Source: Rhynchopus sp. YZ270_cl-10
Lineage: Eukaryota > Euglenozoa > Diplonemea > Diplonemida > Diplonemidae
DNA: 64,000 nt
NCBI GenBank assembly: GCA_964035575.1
Contig: OZ037920.1
Coordinates: 1,054,001 to 1,118,000 of the forward strand
Direction of reading: 5' to 3'
This document shows, piece after piece, positions 21,041 to 33,200 of the stretch. Every line of letters begins with the position of its first letter. Position 1 is the stretch's first letter. A program made the translations under genes and the position numbers. A model generated the notes under the pieces. It did not search any database. It was not told the DNA's origin and saw nothing but the letters and a program-made list of their open reading frames with translations.

Positions 21041-22120
21041 ATGCCTGTATCGACCCCACGGTGCATCCCACAGGATGTAGAAGAGGTGGTGATCGAGCGT
21101 GCGCGAGGTGAAGGGATTGGCCTCGAGGTAACCGGGATGGTGGTGACAACCGTGGTGGCGGGGGGCCCTGCGTGGGGGGCTGGGGTGTGCGAGGGGATGC
21201 GGGTCCTGCAGGTCAACGGGGTTGCGGTTGGGAGTGCGCGCATCATGGCTGAGATGGTCCGCGACTGCGGCAACACCATCATCCTCACCGTTGCCTCCGA
21301 CGTTCCACCGGAACCCCTCGACCTTCCCCTTGAGGAACCCCACCCCCTCCACACCGTACACACCTTCAAAGAACGCCGCCACTTCTCCCACAGCCCAGAC
21401 CGCACCTCCTCCTCCCCCTCCACAAAGCGGGCCCTGCCCCACCATGACACCTCTCCTCTTATTATGGCTGCACTACACCATAATATCCCGCTCTCTCCAG
21501 ACACCCCAAGAAGGTTGTCAAGACGTCCGGTGGTCAGGGAAGCCTCCTCAACCCCTACTGCGTCACCTAGGGGGAGGAAGTCATTACAACGTGAGGAGAC
21601 AGTACAGAGTGAGATGCAGGACGCCATGCGTGGAATTCATGTGGACGCTGTGATACGGAATGGCAGAGGTGCGGTGCGGGGCGCCGCGCAGGAAGATGAA
21701 TTAATGCAGGATCTTCCCACCTTCCGCAAGCGTGCTGGAAGGGCGAATTTCGAGTCGTCATATCTCCCGCAGGATTCACTGCGGATCAGCCGCAAGCAGA
21801 ACGGAGGTAGTGGATACCACGCGACCCCCCCATCAAAAACGTACCAAGAGGATTTGACAAGCGGGGTGCGACGGCGGTGTGGTGTAGCGCACTCTCCTGC
21901 CAGGTGGACCACTCTACCCCAAGGAGGTGGTGGTCCAGGGGCAGGTAGTATCCCACCTGGCGCAGGCGGGGGTACTGGCAGCACCTCATTTGACTGGCGA
22001 GATGCCGCATCCGAAAGCCCACCCCCCAGAGCACGCACCACAGGGCGACGTGCAGTGAGCGACTCCCCCTTAAGGATATCCGCTGAGATGCAAGACGCGT
22101 TTACATGGAGGGATGCGTGA
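21041..22120 (+). CDS. PDZ-domain protein of unknown role
   Basis: 359 residues from this ATG. A PDZ domain spans about residues 15-85: it starts EEVVIERARGEGIGLEVTG, with GIGL as the carboxylate-binding loop, and continues with PAWGAGVCEGMRVLQVNG and AEMVRDCGNTIILTVA, the usual helix and last strand. PDZ domains bind C-terminal tails of partner proteins. The rest is Ser/Pro/Arg-rich and probably disordered. EMQDA occurs twice (SEMQDAMRG and the end, SAEMQDAFTWRDA) and WRDA twice (FDWRDAAS and FTWRDA), suggesting a short linear motif used more than once. The frame is open from a putative splice acceptor at 21025 (GTRDI precedes this Met), so an upstream exon may extend the protein. No transmembrane segment is seen. 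Confidence 0.8.
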   Translation: MPVSTPRCIPQDVEEVVIERARGEGIGLEVTGMVVTTVVAGGPAWGAGVCEGMRVLQVNGVAVGSARIMAEMVRDCGNTIILTVASDVPPEPLDLPLEEPHPLHTVHTFKERRHFSHSPDRTSSSPSTKRALPHHDTSPLIMAALHHNIPLSPDTPRRLSRRPVVREASSTPTASPRGRKSLQREETVQSEMQDAMRGIHVDAVIRNGRGAVRGAAQEDELMQDLPTFRKRAGRANFESSYLPQDSLRISRKQNGGSGYHATPPSKTYQEDLTSGVRRRCGVAHSPARWTTLPQGGGGPGAGSIPPGAGGGTGSTSFDWRDAASESPPPRARTTGRRAVSDSPLRISAEMQDAFTWRDA

Positions 22121-22400
22121 AAAAAGGGAATAATAAAAGGGGAGTGTATTCTGTACAAAAAAATAGTGATGTAATATGTTGAGTTGTCCTTTAAAAAAAA
22201 ATGGCATGTTTCACATAATGTCAGAGAGGATGGGGGAGGTGATGGTGGTGCGTGCGTGTTTGTATGGGAGAGCAGCAGAAAGAAGGTCTCTAAAATGGTG
22301 TGGATATCCTGTCTTTGTGCGTTTTTATTTTTTGCGGTGTCAATTTCGTGACAGCGAGCTTGAGCTGAGTGAAACAAAGCGGGGGAGGGGGGTTTTTTAA
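22121..22400. other. PDZ gene 3' flank
   Basis: Starts with a short AATAATAAAAG stretch after the stop. No further gene before the HPE at 22401. Confidence 0.5.
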
Positions 22401-22442
22401 GGTGACTTAAACACGAGAGGATTGGGTTCATCTTATAAACCT
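22401..22442 (+). repeat. HPE copy 11
   Basis: GGTGACTTAAACACGAGAGG then ATTGGGTTCATCTTATAAAC. Followed by a 13-base T run. Part of the stem has drifted. Confidence 0.75.
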
Positions 22443-22540
22443 TTTTTTTTTTTGTGTTTTTTTTTTTGTTTTGCGTGAAGTGTGTGTGGAGTATTGTATC
22501 TGTTTACTGTCGTTTCTTTGTTCTTTTCCCCCCCGCAAAA

Positions 22541-22588
22541 GGTGACCAAGAACTAAGCATAAGAAGCTTATGTTAGATTCATCTTTAT
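22541..22588 (+). repeat. HPE copy 12, extended hairpin
   Basis: GGTGACCAAGAA then CTAA-G-CATAAG, loop AAG, CTTATG, TTAG. This forms a 10-bp hairpin with one bulge, longer than in other copies, and is followed by ATTCATCTTTATT. Confidence 0.7.
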
Positions 22589-22647
22589 TTTGTAAAGAAA
22601 GGGGCATGTGTTTTTATCTCAAAATTTAAAAAATGCGTTCTCTTCTA

Positions 22648-23308
22648 CCGGCCGCGTACATATTACGTCGCGTATTTATTACGGGGGGTACTTATTACGT
22701 CGGCGTACTAATTAAGTCGCTTTTTGGGGGCCCTCGGGCGCCCAAAAAGCGACGTAATTAGTACACACCGTAAGGTGAAAAAAAGTGGGGGTAATCATGT
22801 TGGAACACAGCTGGTGTGAGCTCATCACTGGGGGGATACCACCAAACCCACACAATCTCGAAGGCCATCGCAGATCGTCTGAACGAGGAGGAGAACAAAC
22901 CCAACACGCGGCGCGTGTAGAGGACACAGGGTAAGGTGGAAGAAATCGGTGAGAACTCTGCCACAGTGCGTCTAGCACCTCCGTATGCGCAAGAGGAGTG
23001 GGAAGTGCCAATGGAGTTCCTCAAATCCGCAATTTGAGCTATTCATTCATATTTCAACAAACATTAAAAAAACGTTTGCATGCTGCAATCTCTGCCCAAT
23101 GTAACCTTGTAAAGGGCCGAGGGACAACACGCCAACACCAAGAGAAATCCCAGAAACCCTTCCCACTCACCTTGACAGGCTTGTACGCAGGTTTTGTTTT
23201 TCTTCCAAAAATTAATTACGTCGCACACTTATTACGTCGCGTACTAATTAAGTCGGCATTTGCCCTAACCGACTTAATTAGTACGCGACGTAATATGTAC
23301 GCGGCCGG
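22648..23308. mobile_element. TA-flanked TIR element with ATTACGTCG subterminal repeats
   Basis: Perfect 27-bp inverted ends at 22648-22674 and 23282-23308 (starting CCGGCCGCGTACATATTACG), with TA on both sides. The motif ATTACGTCG, or its variant AATTAAGTCG, recurs several times in both orientations near each end, a layout typical of transposase-binding sites. Between about 22795 and 23035 the + strand in one frame reads protein-like text on both sides of a single stop (for example TISKAIADRLNEEENKPNTR, and later KVEEIGENSATVRLAPPYAQ). It may be a remnant of transposase coding sequence. The TA target suggests Tc1/mariner, but no DDE motif is visible. Confidence 0.8.
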
Positions 23309-23310
23309 TA

Positions 23311-24205
23311 CTTGAATTGAAGGCACATACTTATGATCTTAATATTTTTGTACCAAGCCCTCCGTTCTGAGGCATTTTTCGTTTCTCTTTTTCTAGTATT
23401 TTTCAGTAGTTTTTCTTCTTTTTTATTTCACCATTTTTCATTACCGCTTCTGAGGCGATGGAGGGTCAGATGAAGGGTTAAAAAACATGAAATAGACCCA
23501 GGTCCGTCCCACTCTCCCACAATACTGGACCCATAGAGCGAACGATATCGGTGGTGCCCCTTTTTTTTTCGATCTTTCCAATCACTGTAATTTTGTTCGC
23601 CATCGGTCTCTCGGGAGATGAGTCTGTAGCCTGAGCAGAGAGGGCTAAGGGATACCTGCCAATTAGCTCCAATTACAGATTTTCCCAAAACTGAGTGACT
23701 GAGCGACTCTTGAAGCAACAATCCCCACCCCTCCCCCCCCTTTTTTTTTGTACCTGTTTGGCCCAAAACAACAACAACAAAAAAGGTCATATTAGCACCC
23801 TTTCGTTTTTCACTCCTCAACAGAACCCTTCTTCACCAAAAACCTTTTCATCACCAAAGCCAAAATAAGTCTTTGAGATGACTTCTCAGGGCGGAAAAAC
23901 ACAACAAGATCCCTCTGGCATGCCATCTCCTCCTTTTCGGCCCGTCAGGGTCTCCCGTCTCTCTTCACAGCAGATTCCTTCAGATCGGGCACCCCCCTCC
24001 TCCTCCTCCTCCTTCTCTTCCTTCACCAATTCCAACACAAAACATCATCAGAGCCCCACACAAAACATCACCCATTTCTCCCCCTCAAACTATGCCCCAA
24101 CCCCACTAAGACCACACGGGGGCCCTTCTTTTAATTCTTTTCCCCTCCTTTCATTTAAACTCTCTCCCCCTCCCTTCTCCCCCCTCCCTTGACACATCTT
24201 TTGCA
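23311..24205. other. Region upstream of the giant gene
   Basis: An open frame at 23878-24192 (104 codons, starting MTSQGGKTQQDPSG, Ser/Pro-rich) could be an exon or leader, but I cannot link it to anything. C/T richness grows steadily toward 24260, as before other exons here. Confidence 0.4.
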
Positions 24206-27200
24206 ATGCCCTCCTCTTCCTCTTCCTCCTCCTCCTCCCTCCTCCGCACCTTACTGCACAGCATCGCATTCGGTATAGGCAGTAGTGTTGTGTTGGATGT
24301 AGAGGTGTCGTTGGGGAGAGAGGTGCGCTTGGGGTATGGGGGCTCTGTGGAGGCGGAGGTTCACCTGGCGCGCACGTCGCCCGACTGGACGCTTCTGCAA
24401 TGCCGTGCGGTGACCTCTGCCGTTGTTGTCAGCACCTCCGGCCTGCATACTGCGTTCTGCCCCCACAGCACCCTCCGTTGGAGAGCCAATCCATTTACCC
24501 AAAGTATCCCTCCAAGCTATAATGCTGCAGCCTGTCTCAAACAGGGTCTCCGTCCTTGCAAGCAAAGGGAGCTTTGTGAAAAAGATTTTCACATTTCGCA
24601 CGAACCCAACTACACCACAGCCGACATTTTGGTCGCAACCTCCGAAGGAAGTACTGTCAGGAAACGGAGTGGTACCACGCTTTGCACAGTGGAGGAAAAC
24701 CCCTTATCTGACCGCAATTTCTCTCGAGAGTATGCACAGCATTGCTGTGCGGAGGATGTGTGTACTGAGGCAGGGGGTGGAGTGGTGATCCCCCCGGGGC
24801 AGATGTCGTCGTTTCCGTCTTTGCTTCGGTTAGCGTGGTCGAGGAAGGGAAGGGGGCGTGTTCTGTGCGATGTCATCTCCGGTGAGGTGGTCCACAGTAC
24901 CCTCGCGTTTAACATCATTTCTGAAGGGAAAAAGGAAGGGTCAAACGTTGCTGTTGTCACTTCCCCAGTGCAGTTGCTGCCTAACGCGGAGAACGCGGTT
25001 TTGGAGGTGTTTTTGAAGCGAGCCCCCGAAGGTAGCAACGTAGTACGATGCCATACCGAGACTGCAGGTACCGTGGCAGCGACTCCGTTGGTTTTTACGC
25101 AGCGTGACTTCGACTTTGCGCAAAAGCTTTCCCTTCGTTGGGAGGTTCAGAAAGGCGTGACACCGCAGGCCTCAACAGAGCGTGTCTTCTGCAGTGTAGA
25201 CGGCGCCCCTGCAGAATCTGTCGGAGAGGTGCAGCGGAGGGTTGGCCCTGCTCTTCGCTTTGTAGACGCAGAAGGGGGAGCGCTTGGGGAGAAAATCGTT
25301 CTAGGTGCGGACGAAGCGGTCGCCGGGTTTGGGGTGGAGGTGAGCTACCACGTGGAGTCTGGGTTCGCTGTGAACCCCGATACCTGGCCGAACAGTCTGC
25401 ATGAGCTCGGCTGCGAGCTCTTCCCGCCCGACACCACGCAGCTGCAGATGCTTGCCCCGGTACCGCTCTCCTTCAATACGTCGCGTACCTTTTGGTTTCT
25501 GCTGAAGAGAGCACGTCGCCAGCTTGCACAATACTCTGTCACATTACGCTGCAGAAACATCCAAATGCCGCACACAGGGATAGGCACTCTATGGTCCCTC
25601 CACCCCGACTACGAGAAGGGGCAAATCCACCGCGAGGTTGTTGTTCGTGTCCCCACTGTAGCACGCCAGACTGCACAGTTTTCACTCACCTCATCGGGCG
25701 CCTTTGTATCGGGAAGGAGCTCAGAGGTGGTGGCGACCATGGGGGTATCTGTTATCGATACCCTACCCTTCCGGGTCACATGCCATGAAGAAGGTGGCGA
25801 CAGTACACACACCCTCAAGGTCACCCCGCAGGCTACTACCTTTGAAGCTGCGGTCAATGCACACAATGTACCTGAAACCTCGGATCTGCCGCTCCTAACG
25901 GGGTCTCTCATTGCACTACAGTACGCAGGCCGCCCCTTTGCCTATGATGGGGCAAAGTGGTTGTCTTGTGTTGGAAGCGCTGCCTGCAGGCTCTCATCCT
26001 GCGCTGGGGCGAATATGGAAGGTGGGGAATGGGAGGTCTGCAAGAACCAGGTCTTTCAGATATACGCTGGGTCTCCTTCTGACGACCGTTACGCACCGTT
26101 GGTGCAGCGGAGTACCTACGTCTTCAATGGGGACCTTATCGTTCTCGCGAACACCAAAGACCAGAACGTCACCTTTGGCTGCGGAGGAAGCGACACCGAT
26201 GTCTGTCAAAACCGTGCATCCTTGGACTGTCTCTCAGGTCTTTCTGTGAAGGATTCGCTCTTCTCGCAGTGTAACAGCACTTTCAGGATTTGGGCGGATG
26301 GGAAGAGGTTAGGGGAGAAGGTGTTTCTGTCAGACAGTGTAGCGTTGCAGTGGTCAGAGGCGACGGAGGTGGTGCAGACACGGTGGCTGGGGTGTGCACC
26401 GCAGGCTTCTTCTGGCGACCCGCTCTGTACTGCGACGTATTACGACACCTGCCCGGGGACGCCGGATCATAACAAATTCGTTCTCAGTGATGCGTGCTCG
26501 CAGTATCGCTTTACGATTGCAGCGTTTAAAGCGTCGCCGCAGCCCAGCGACCACCCCCTCCAAGCATTGTCGCTAGAGGTGCAGCCCGCAGGGTCGGTGG
26601 AGGCGGCAGAGTGGTTTGACGTGCCCTCGACAGCGTCGTCGATTGACGTAGCCTTTTCAGGGCAGAGCGCTTCGTTGCATATACAGAGCTTTGTCACTAA
26701 CAAAAGCGGCACCGAATTTATCAATTCACAAATCAATTTGAATGTCGACGTCGACGGCTCGATTGGATTAGAAAGCGCGAATAAATCCTGGGTGTCTGCG
26801 AGGGGTGTGTACTGTACGGACGACTATATTACGTTAGAGGCAAATCTCTCCTCCTGCCAGGCAGCGTGCGAGAACACTACTGGGTGCGGCTACGTCTCGT
26901 ATCCACATTACGATGGCTGTAGGATGCACGCTGGGGTGCTTAAACGGTGTTTTGACACTGCAACACGCAATGCCACCTCTGCCACTATGTCCGCCACGCT
27001 TGTCGTCGAGCCTGCACAAAACACCGCTCTATTCCACCCCAAAAAGCACCATGTAGACGGCACCCTATGGAACGGCGCTGCAAGCATAGGAAATGGTAGT
27101 GCCATCTACTCCTCACCGCTCAGCATGGTGCCCTTCTTCTCCAATATGTTCTCCGGGGCCGACACAGATTATGGACTCACATTTGATCTGCAGCTTCGGA

Positions 27201-30200
27201 GGCAACATCACCTCCCATCCCGTTTCCTTCGACTTCATGAAAACAGTGAAATCTGTCTTGGTGCAGGAGGTCTTGGTGTGTGCAATGACACTACCACCGG
27301 TGCAACCTCAATTCTGTCTGTGCAAGAAGTGGGAGAAGGGAGGGTTCGACTCCGTTTTGTGACGGCGGTGGATGGGAGTGTGGATGTGATCAGTACTTTA
27401 TCGTGTTTACCGCTTTCTGACACATTGTGCAATACACCGTTAGAATTTGCGAGATCCGATGAAAACCGATATCTCGTTCTCATCCCTGACACACCATTAT
27501 GCCTTGCCCTCAATGGCACTGCCGTTTCCTACTATGACTCAGATGGAGCAAACACCGCCTCCTCAAGCTGCGGTGCCTTCTACACAACAGATGTCATACC
27601 CACCTACCCGGATACCCCCCTCGCATTGACCCGACCCTCTGCAGGCAGTGGAGTAGGGCTGAGCATCTCCTACTCCGGAAACATTACCTTTGAGATCACC
27701 GACACCTCAGGAGAAACGGCCAAAATCATTTCAGACATTCTCCCTTTCGGCACCTGGCATCACATTGCGGGGGTTCTCGATATGAGCAGAGCGCGTGCAA
27801 AACTATACATAAACGGACGCATTGTAGGAACCGTTGGCTTAAGCGGACTATCCCCTGGGTTATCAACACAAGAAGGCACCGTTTTTATTGGTTCCCCCTC
27901 TACAGGATTTTCCGTTTTAGTAGATAACGTGGCGGTATGGGATTATGTGGTACCTCCCGACGTTTTATTACAACGCATGGCCTGCGAAAGCAATATACAC
28001 ACTGGAAACAGAATGAAGGCAAACCCGAAGGTTTCGTTAACATTCACCCACCGTGCGTTGACTGATGCCTACGGTGGTGACATTAGGTTTACTGGAGACG
28101 TTATATCCACATCTGAAGGTCTGTCTTGCGATGCATACCTTCACATCCCAGACTACCAATGCTTAGGACTATCGCAGACCCTCCCTGATGCGACCAAAGG
28201 GGAATGTGAGGTAGCGTGCAACGCAAACACTGCCTGCACCGCATTCACCTATACCACCAGTATACAAGAACGTTACAACGTCTTTCAAGAGGACATACAA
28301 TACTGTAGTCTCCACATAGCCGAAGCATGGGGTACGCCGTTTGTAGTAGAGCTCGAAATTTTCACCAAAACCTATCAATTCGTCGAAGAGCTCACCCGAA
28401 GGGTGTCGGTCGACTGCTACCGCAGACCAGCATTGCTGCAGCGTGCCCCTGGGGTGGTGCGGATTGAGTCTGATCATATTCCTTCTTGCGAGGCGTCTTC
28501 GTATTCAGCATTGAATAGTACCTGTAGTGGTGTCTTAGAATCTTATCACTATGCAACAGGAACAGGAGAATGGGCGAGCAACAACGAAGGTGTAGGTGCG
28601 TGGGTGGTGTACACATTGGATGCGGTGCACATTGTGCACTATCTGCGGATCGCTCAACGGGGTGCCGGAGCACTGCAGATCAGAACGCTTCGTGTCTGCG
28701 CTACCACCACCACCTGCATGGAAATTTCCCTCCCCGAATCACACACCCAAACCTTCCCCTACTCCAATCCATGGACCGAGATTCCGCTGCCCAAAATTGA
28801 AACAGAACGGATCCACATCGAGATAACCTCCGTCTTCCCCTCTGCAGTCACCACCATAACAAATTCGTGCAGTAAATACAAATGCCCTGGAGTGACCTTC
28901 CTCCGAAACGGCGCTGTCTGTACCGGAGAATGTACGACCATACAATGCTGTGACAACGCTGGTGGAGGGTTTCAAGGCTTGGAGCTCTATGGGACCGCAC
29001 TAAAAAGCCAGCACGGTGTTGCGGATGGGGTGCTTGGGGAGTGGTGCGCGCCGTCTCTCTCTGTATCTTCTGAAGCACTATTCGACAATTTTGGGGTATT
29101 AGGGGTTTCAATGGATGCCACAACGGGACGACCATATGACACACTTCAAAACCAATACTGCAATGGCGAAGAGGTGCTGCAATGGTCGAATGGAGGAATG
29201 TCGCTTTTTGGAACTTCAATTGGATCGGTAGCGGAGTGCAAAGCGACGTGCGATGCGCATCCGTTGGACTGCCGTGCGTTCGACTATGTTGAGACAACAG
29301 AGTCATGCTATTGGAGGCGTACTGCAGGGGTGGGGAATTATTCGATGACACACCACTCTGCTTGCATGGTACCAGACAGCAGATTTGTCCCCGGAAATGG
29401 CAGTGTTGTGCAAGAGTTTACCCATGACGCGCGCTTTGTCGGAAACGTATCCTCCTGCCATTTTACCTCCGGCTCACTTTCAGTTCCGCACTTCCCTACT
29501 CCAGAACCCCTCAGTATCTTCTCCTGGGTGCAGCTTTATGGGGATGCTTGCAATTCCTCCACCTACGGCGCTCCTATTGTATCCTGGAGCTCATATGAGG
29601 GTGCAGAGAATTTATTTTTCATTTCGTATGATCGATTAGGCTGGATCGCTAATGGAAGTAGAATTGAAGGAAATCAAACGACCATATGTGACGGAGCCTG
29701 GCATGCAGTAGCGGTCACAGTCTCTTTGGAAGGGGAGGTCGCGTTTTATGTGGATGGGGTAGAGGCTGGGGGTGGGTGTTGTGTAGGCTCGCCGTATGAT
29801 ACGGATGTGTTAACGATAGGTTCGCGTGCAGAATATGGTGTGGTGGTGGACACATTGGATGGGCGGTTATTTGGAACCCAGGTTGCCGTGAGGCATTCAG
29901 AGCATGCAGTACAGCATGAAGCCTATCATGAGTGGTATAACCCGAGCGCAACGATTTCCGTCCCATTCTCGCAGACCTTCTCCTTCGCAAGACTTACCCG
30001 AACTGTTGGAACCTATTTTTATTCCGACACCACCACGCTAATATCATTCTACAACAAAATCCCGGTCTCTATCTGCAAAGAATACTGTGGAAATGAACCT
30101 TCCTGCGTAGCATTTGGCTTTGCGACGGAGAGATCTACCCCTGGGGGGAAGAATGTTACCGGTCCTGCCTGCTTTTTGTTTTCTTCTACGGTGCATGCGG

Positions 30201-33200
30201 ACGCGGGAGGGGATTTGATGAATTTTGATTTTTATATTAGAGCTGCCTCTCCTGTTAGACAGAGCTGTAGTTCTCATATTGTTCGAACCTCTGCGGATCT
30301 TGTAGTCAAACGAAATGCCGCGTTTTCAGTATACCCCAATGAGACGAATCTGGTTCTTGCCGATGCAGATGCGGCCGGAGGGGAGAGTGTCGCATTCCTT
30401 CATTTTGATGTAGCATCGGAAGGGATCGAGCGAGATGAGGTCTCCTCAGTGCATCTTACCATGCAGCGTTCCGGAGGTCTGCTTGTTTACTATCCGTTGG
30501 ATTTTTCTACGGTTGACAGGTCGTTTCGGACGCAGCCAGCGATTTTAGGTCAATATGTCAGCTTTTCAGACGATTGTGTAGTAGAAGGATGTGCGGAGTT
30601 TTCTCCTATAGGTGATTCATGTGCTGCGATTGTCGGAGGGACAATTGAAGACTTCTTAGATGGAACAAATACCACTAGTTTTGGAGTATTCGCATGGGTC
30701 TACCCTAGGCATCGTAGCGAAGGGGGTGTCTTTCAGGTCGACAATGTGGTGTCCATTTATTTTGAGAAGAGGCAGGTCTATTGTAAGGTTATGACCTCAA
30801 ATGGGTGGGAGTATGTCAAAACGAACAGCGCCGTGCTGAAACAGAACGAATTCCAGCACATCGGGTGTCAATACTCTGAGAAGGGAACATTAGAAATATT
30901 TTTGGACGGCGCTTCGGTGGGGTCCAAAGGGTTGTCTGGGGTCTTCTCTCCTGAGGGTCTTGTGGATAATGCACAACTTCGTTTAGGCTGTAACGGCAAC
31001 ATTACCTTTGAAGGAAAACTCGATGAGATACGGCTGATACAAGGTCTCTCCACCGCGGATGAGGTGCTGCGGATGGCGCACACCACGCAGAACTGTGCTG
31101 AGGATGAAGGAGTCTTCAGCATTTCCGCAGTGACACCCTTCTATGAAGGCGACACGACGTACCACAACCAACCCACGACCCTCGCAACAGAGACGTACAA
31201 CATCAACGCATTCATGGGGCACGACAACATGGTGACTCTCGATGTGACCACATTATTTCATATTTCGACCTCCCTTCGTATCAGCTACACTGCGAAGAAC
31301 TGCAGTGCCAACCACATCATCAACGTTAAATCCTCTGAATCACATAACAACCCTACTGGAGACGGACCAAAGCTCATTCTATTACGCAACTGCTCCACTC
31401 TTCTAGCGTCCACAAGCAGAGTACTCTGCGACACATGCTGGAACGACACCGCCACATTCGCAGAATGCCACGACCCTTCCCTCTACACAACAGCGTTAAT
31501 TGCTTCACGCACAACCGACACACTAGATGCCTGCAAATCAACCTGCAGCGACAGCCACACCTGCGCGTCCATTCAATGGGACAGCACCACAGGAAACTGC
31601 ACCGCTTTTTCAAAAGACTGCACCCTCACCACCACCACCACCACCACCAACCGCACCAACACCATCTTCCTCCGCAAGAATGAGTCCACCTCCATCGCCA
31701 CCCCCTCCGTTCTCATCTTTGATTCACGTGACGCATTGCTCCCTACCATGGCTGCCGCAGAGTCTGCGGTACTCCAGCTGCACCTCAAAACGAGTACTCC
31801 CCTTCTCCAAGAGGGGCGGTGTACATTGGTTGTTCAAAATATTGTGAACAATGTTGCAGTGCGGATCGCGGTGGGGAAGCTGTACGCAGGGTCGATGGTG
31901 GTGGTGGATGCGACGGAGGTGGTGGTGGCGGAACACCCGACAATCCGGTTGGCGGTGGTGTTGGAGGATTGTGCGAATGGAACTGCGGTGTTTTGTAGTG
32001 GAAACGACCCTAGCTGTTCCGGACCAGCACTGCACCTTCACACCAACAGTTTTGCGACGCACCTCAGCGGACGGTCCAAACTGAACACCCACCTCACCCC
32101 TGCAGCCACACAACACCTCTCCTTCCCTCTAGGTCCTTTTGTAGGGAGGGACGTTGCGGTTGCATATTTGACAGTCCCCTTTGGGTCTACGCTGTGCTCA
32201 ACCATAGAGATTACAGTACAGAACGTCTTTGAAAAATCGACGCTGAAGACTACCTTTGTACAAAATGAAGGCAACATATTTGACATTTCCTCAATTCTTC
32301 GTGAATTGCGTCCCTCAAACGGCGTAGTAGTGGTATTGTCAGGGGGCTGTGTGTTGATGATAGAGGACACCGCAAAATTGCAGATTATTTTGTCACGTAG
32401 GTCGTCTCTCTCAGGAGAGGTGGAGCAAGAGCGGAACAATGCATGTCATGTGCGTGGAGAACACCCTGACGCAACCCCCAGTGCATCGACCCTGCTCATT
32501 CATCTCAGCGATTCTTCTCGTATTGATCTTTGCTCTACCGTTTCGATATGGAGTGGGTCACATAGGGTGATCCAACCATTTTACGCTAATACCGATGAAT
32601 TGCAGATATCTTACGCAAACCTAGGGAATTCCTATAAAAAATCTGCTGAAAACGTCATTCTGAGTGTCGATGTGACCGGGATGCACTCTGATATATTTTT
32701 CGCGTTGGAACCACAGAACTGTGGTGGGCACATCTTTGACGAAGTGGTGCTGAACGTCACCAAGGCGGTTTTGGTGAATCATTACGACAATACAGTGTGG
32801 TCTGCTGGAGACTGTCGCGAAGGTGTGGCAAACAGAGTGCTTCGTCACCTCCGTGTAGGTGGTGGCGCGCAGTGCGAAACCCTCGACGACACTGCCGCAG
32901 TTCTCTCTGGATCCGGCGGGATGTACTCCGATATCTACTCCACCTTTCACCCTCAGCGCTTTGACGATTTTTCGATCTCATTTCACTTCATCGCAGTCGA
33001 CAGCACCTCCGCGAACCCTACTGCAGATGGCGGCTTTCTCTTCCACAAAAGCCCTGGTCTTGGCATTGTCGGATTCGGCCTTAAGGTAAGCTCCGACAAA
33101 ACACAGCTGAGTTTGTGGACCGCCAATTCGAGCACCGCGACCGCAACACTCCCTCCCGCCTTTCTCGACCGCTGGCACCATTTTGTTGTCTCCAGGAAGG

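Noticed and set aside
21022-21627. Minus-strand frames opposite the PDZ gene
   Set aside because: They are shadows of GC-rich coding DNA. The + strand carries a recognisable PDZ domain.
23878-24192. Independent small gene (104 codons)
   Set aside because: Ser/Pro/Thr-rich translation of C/T-rich DNA with no domain; better kept as a possible leader or exon until transcripts are seen.
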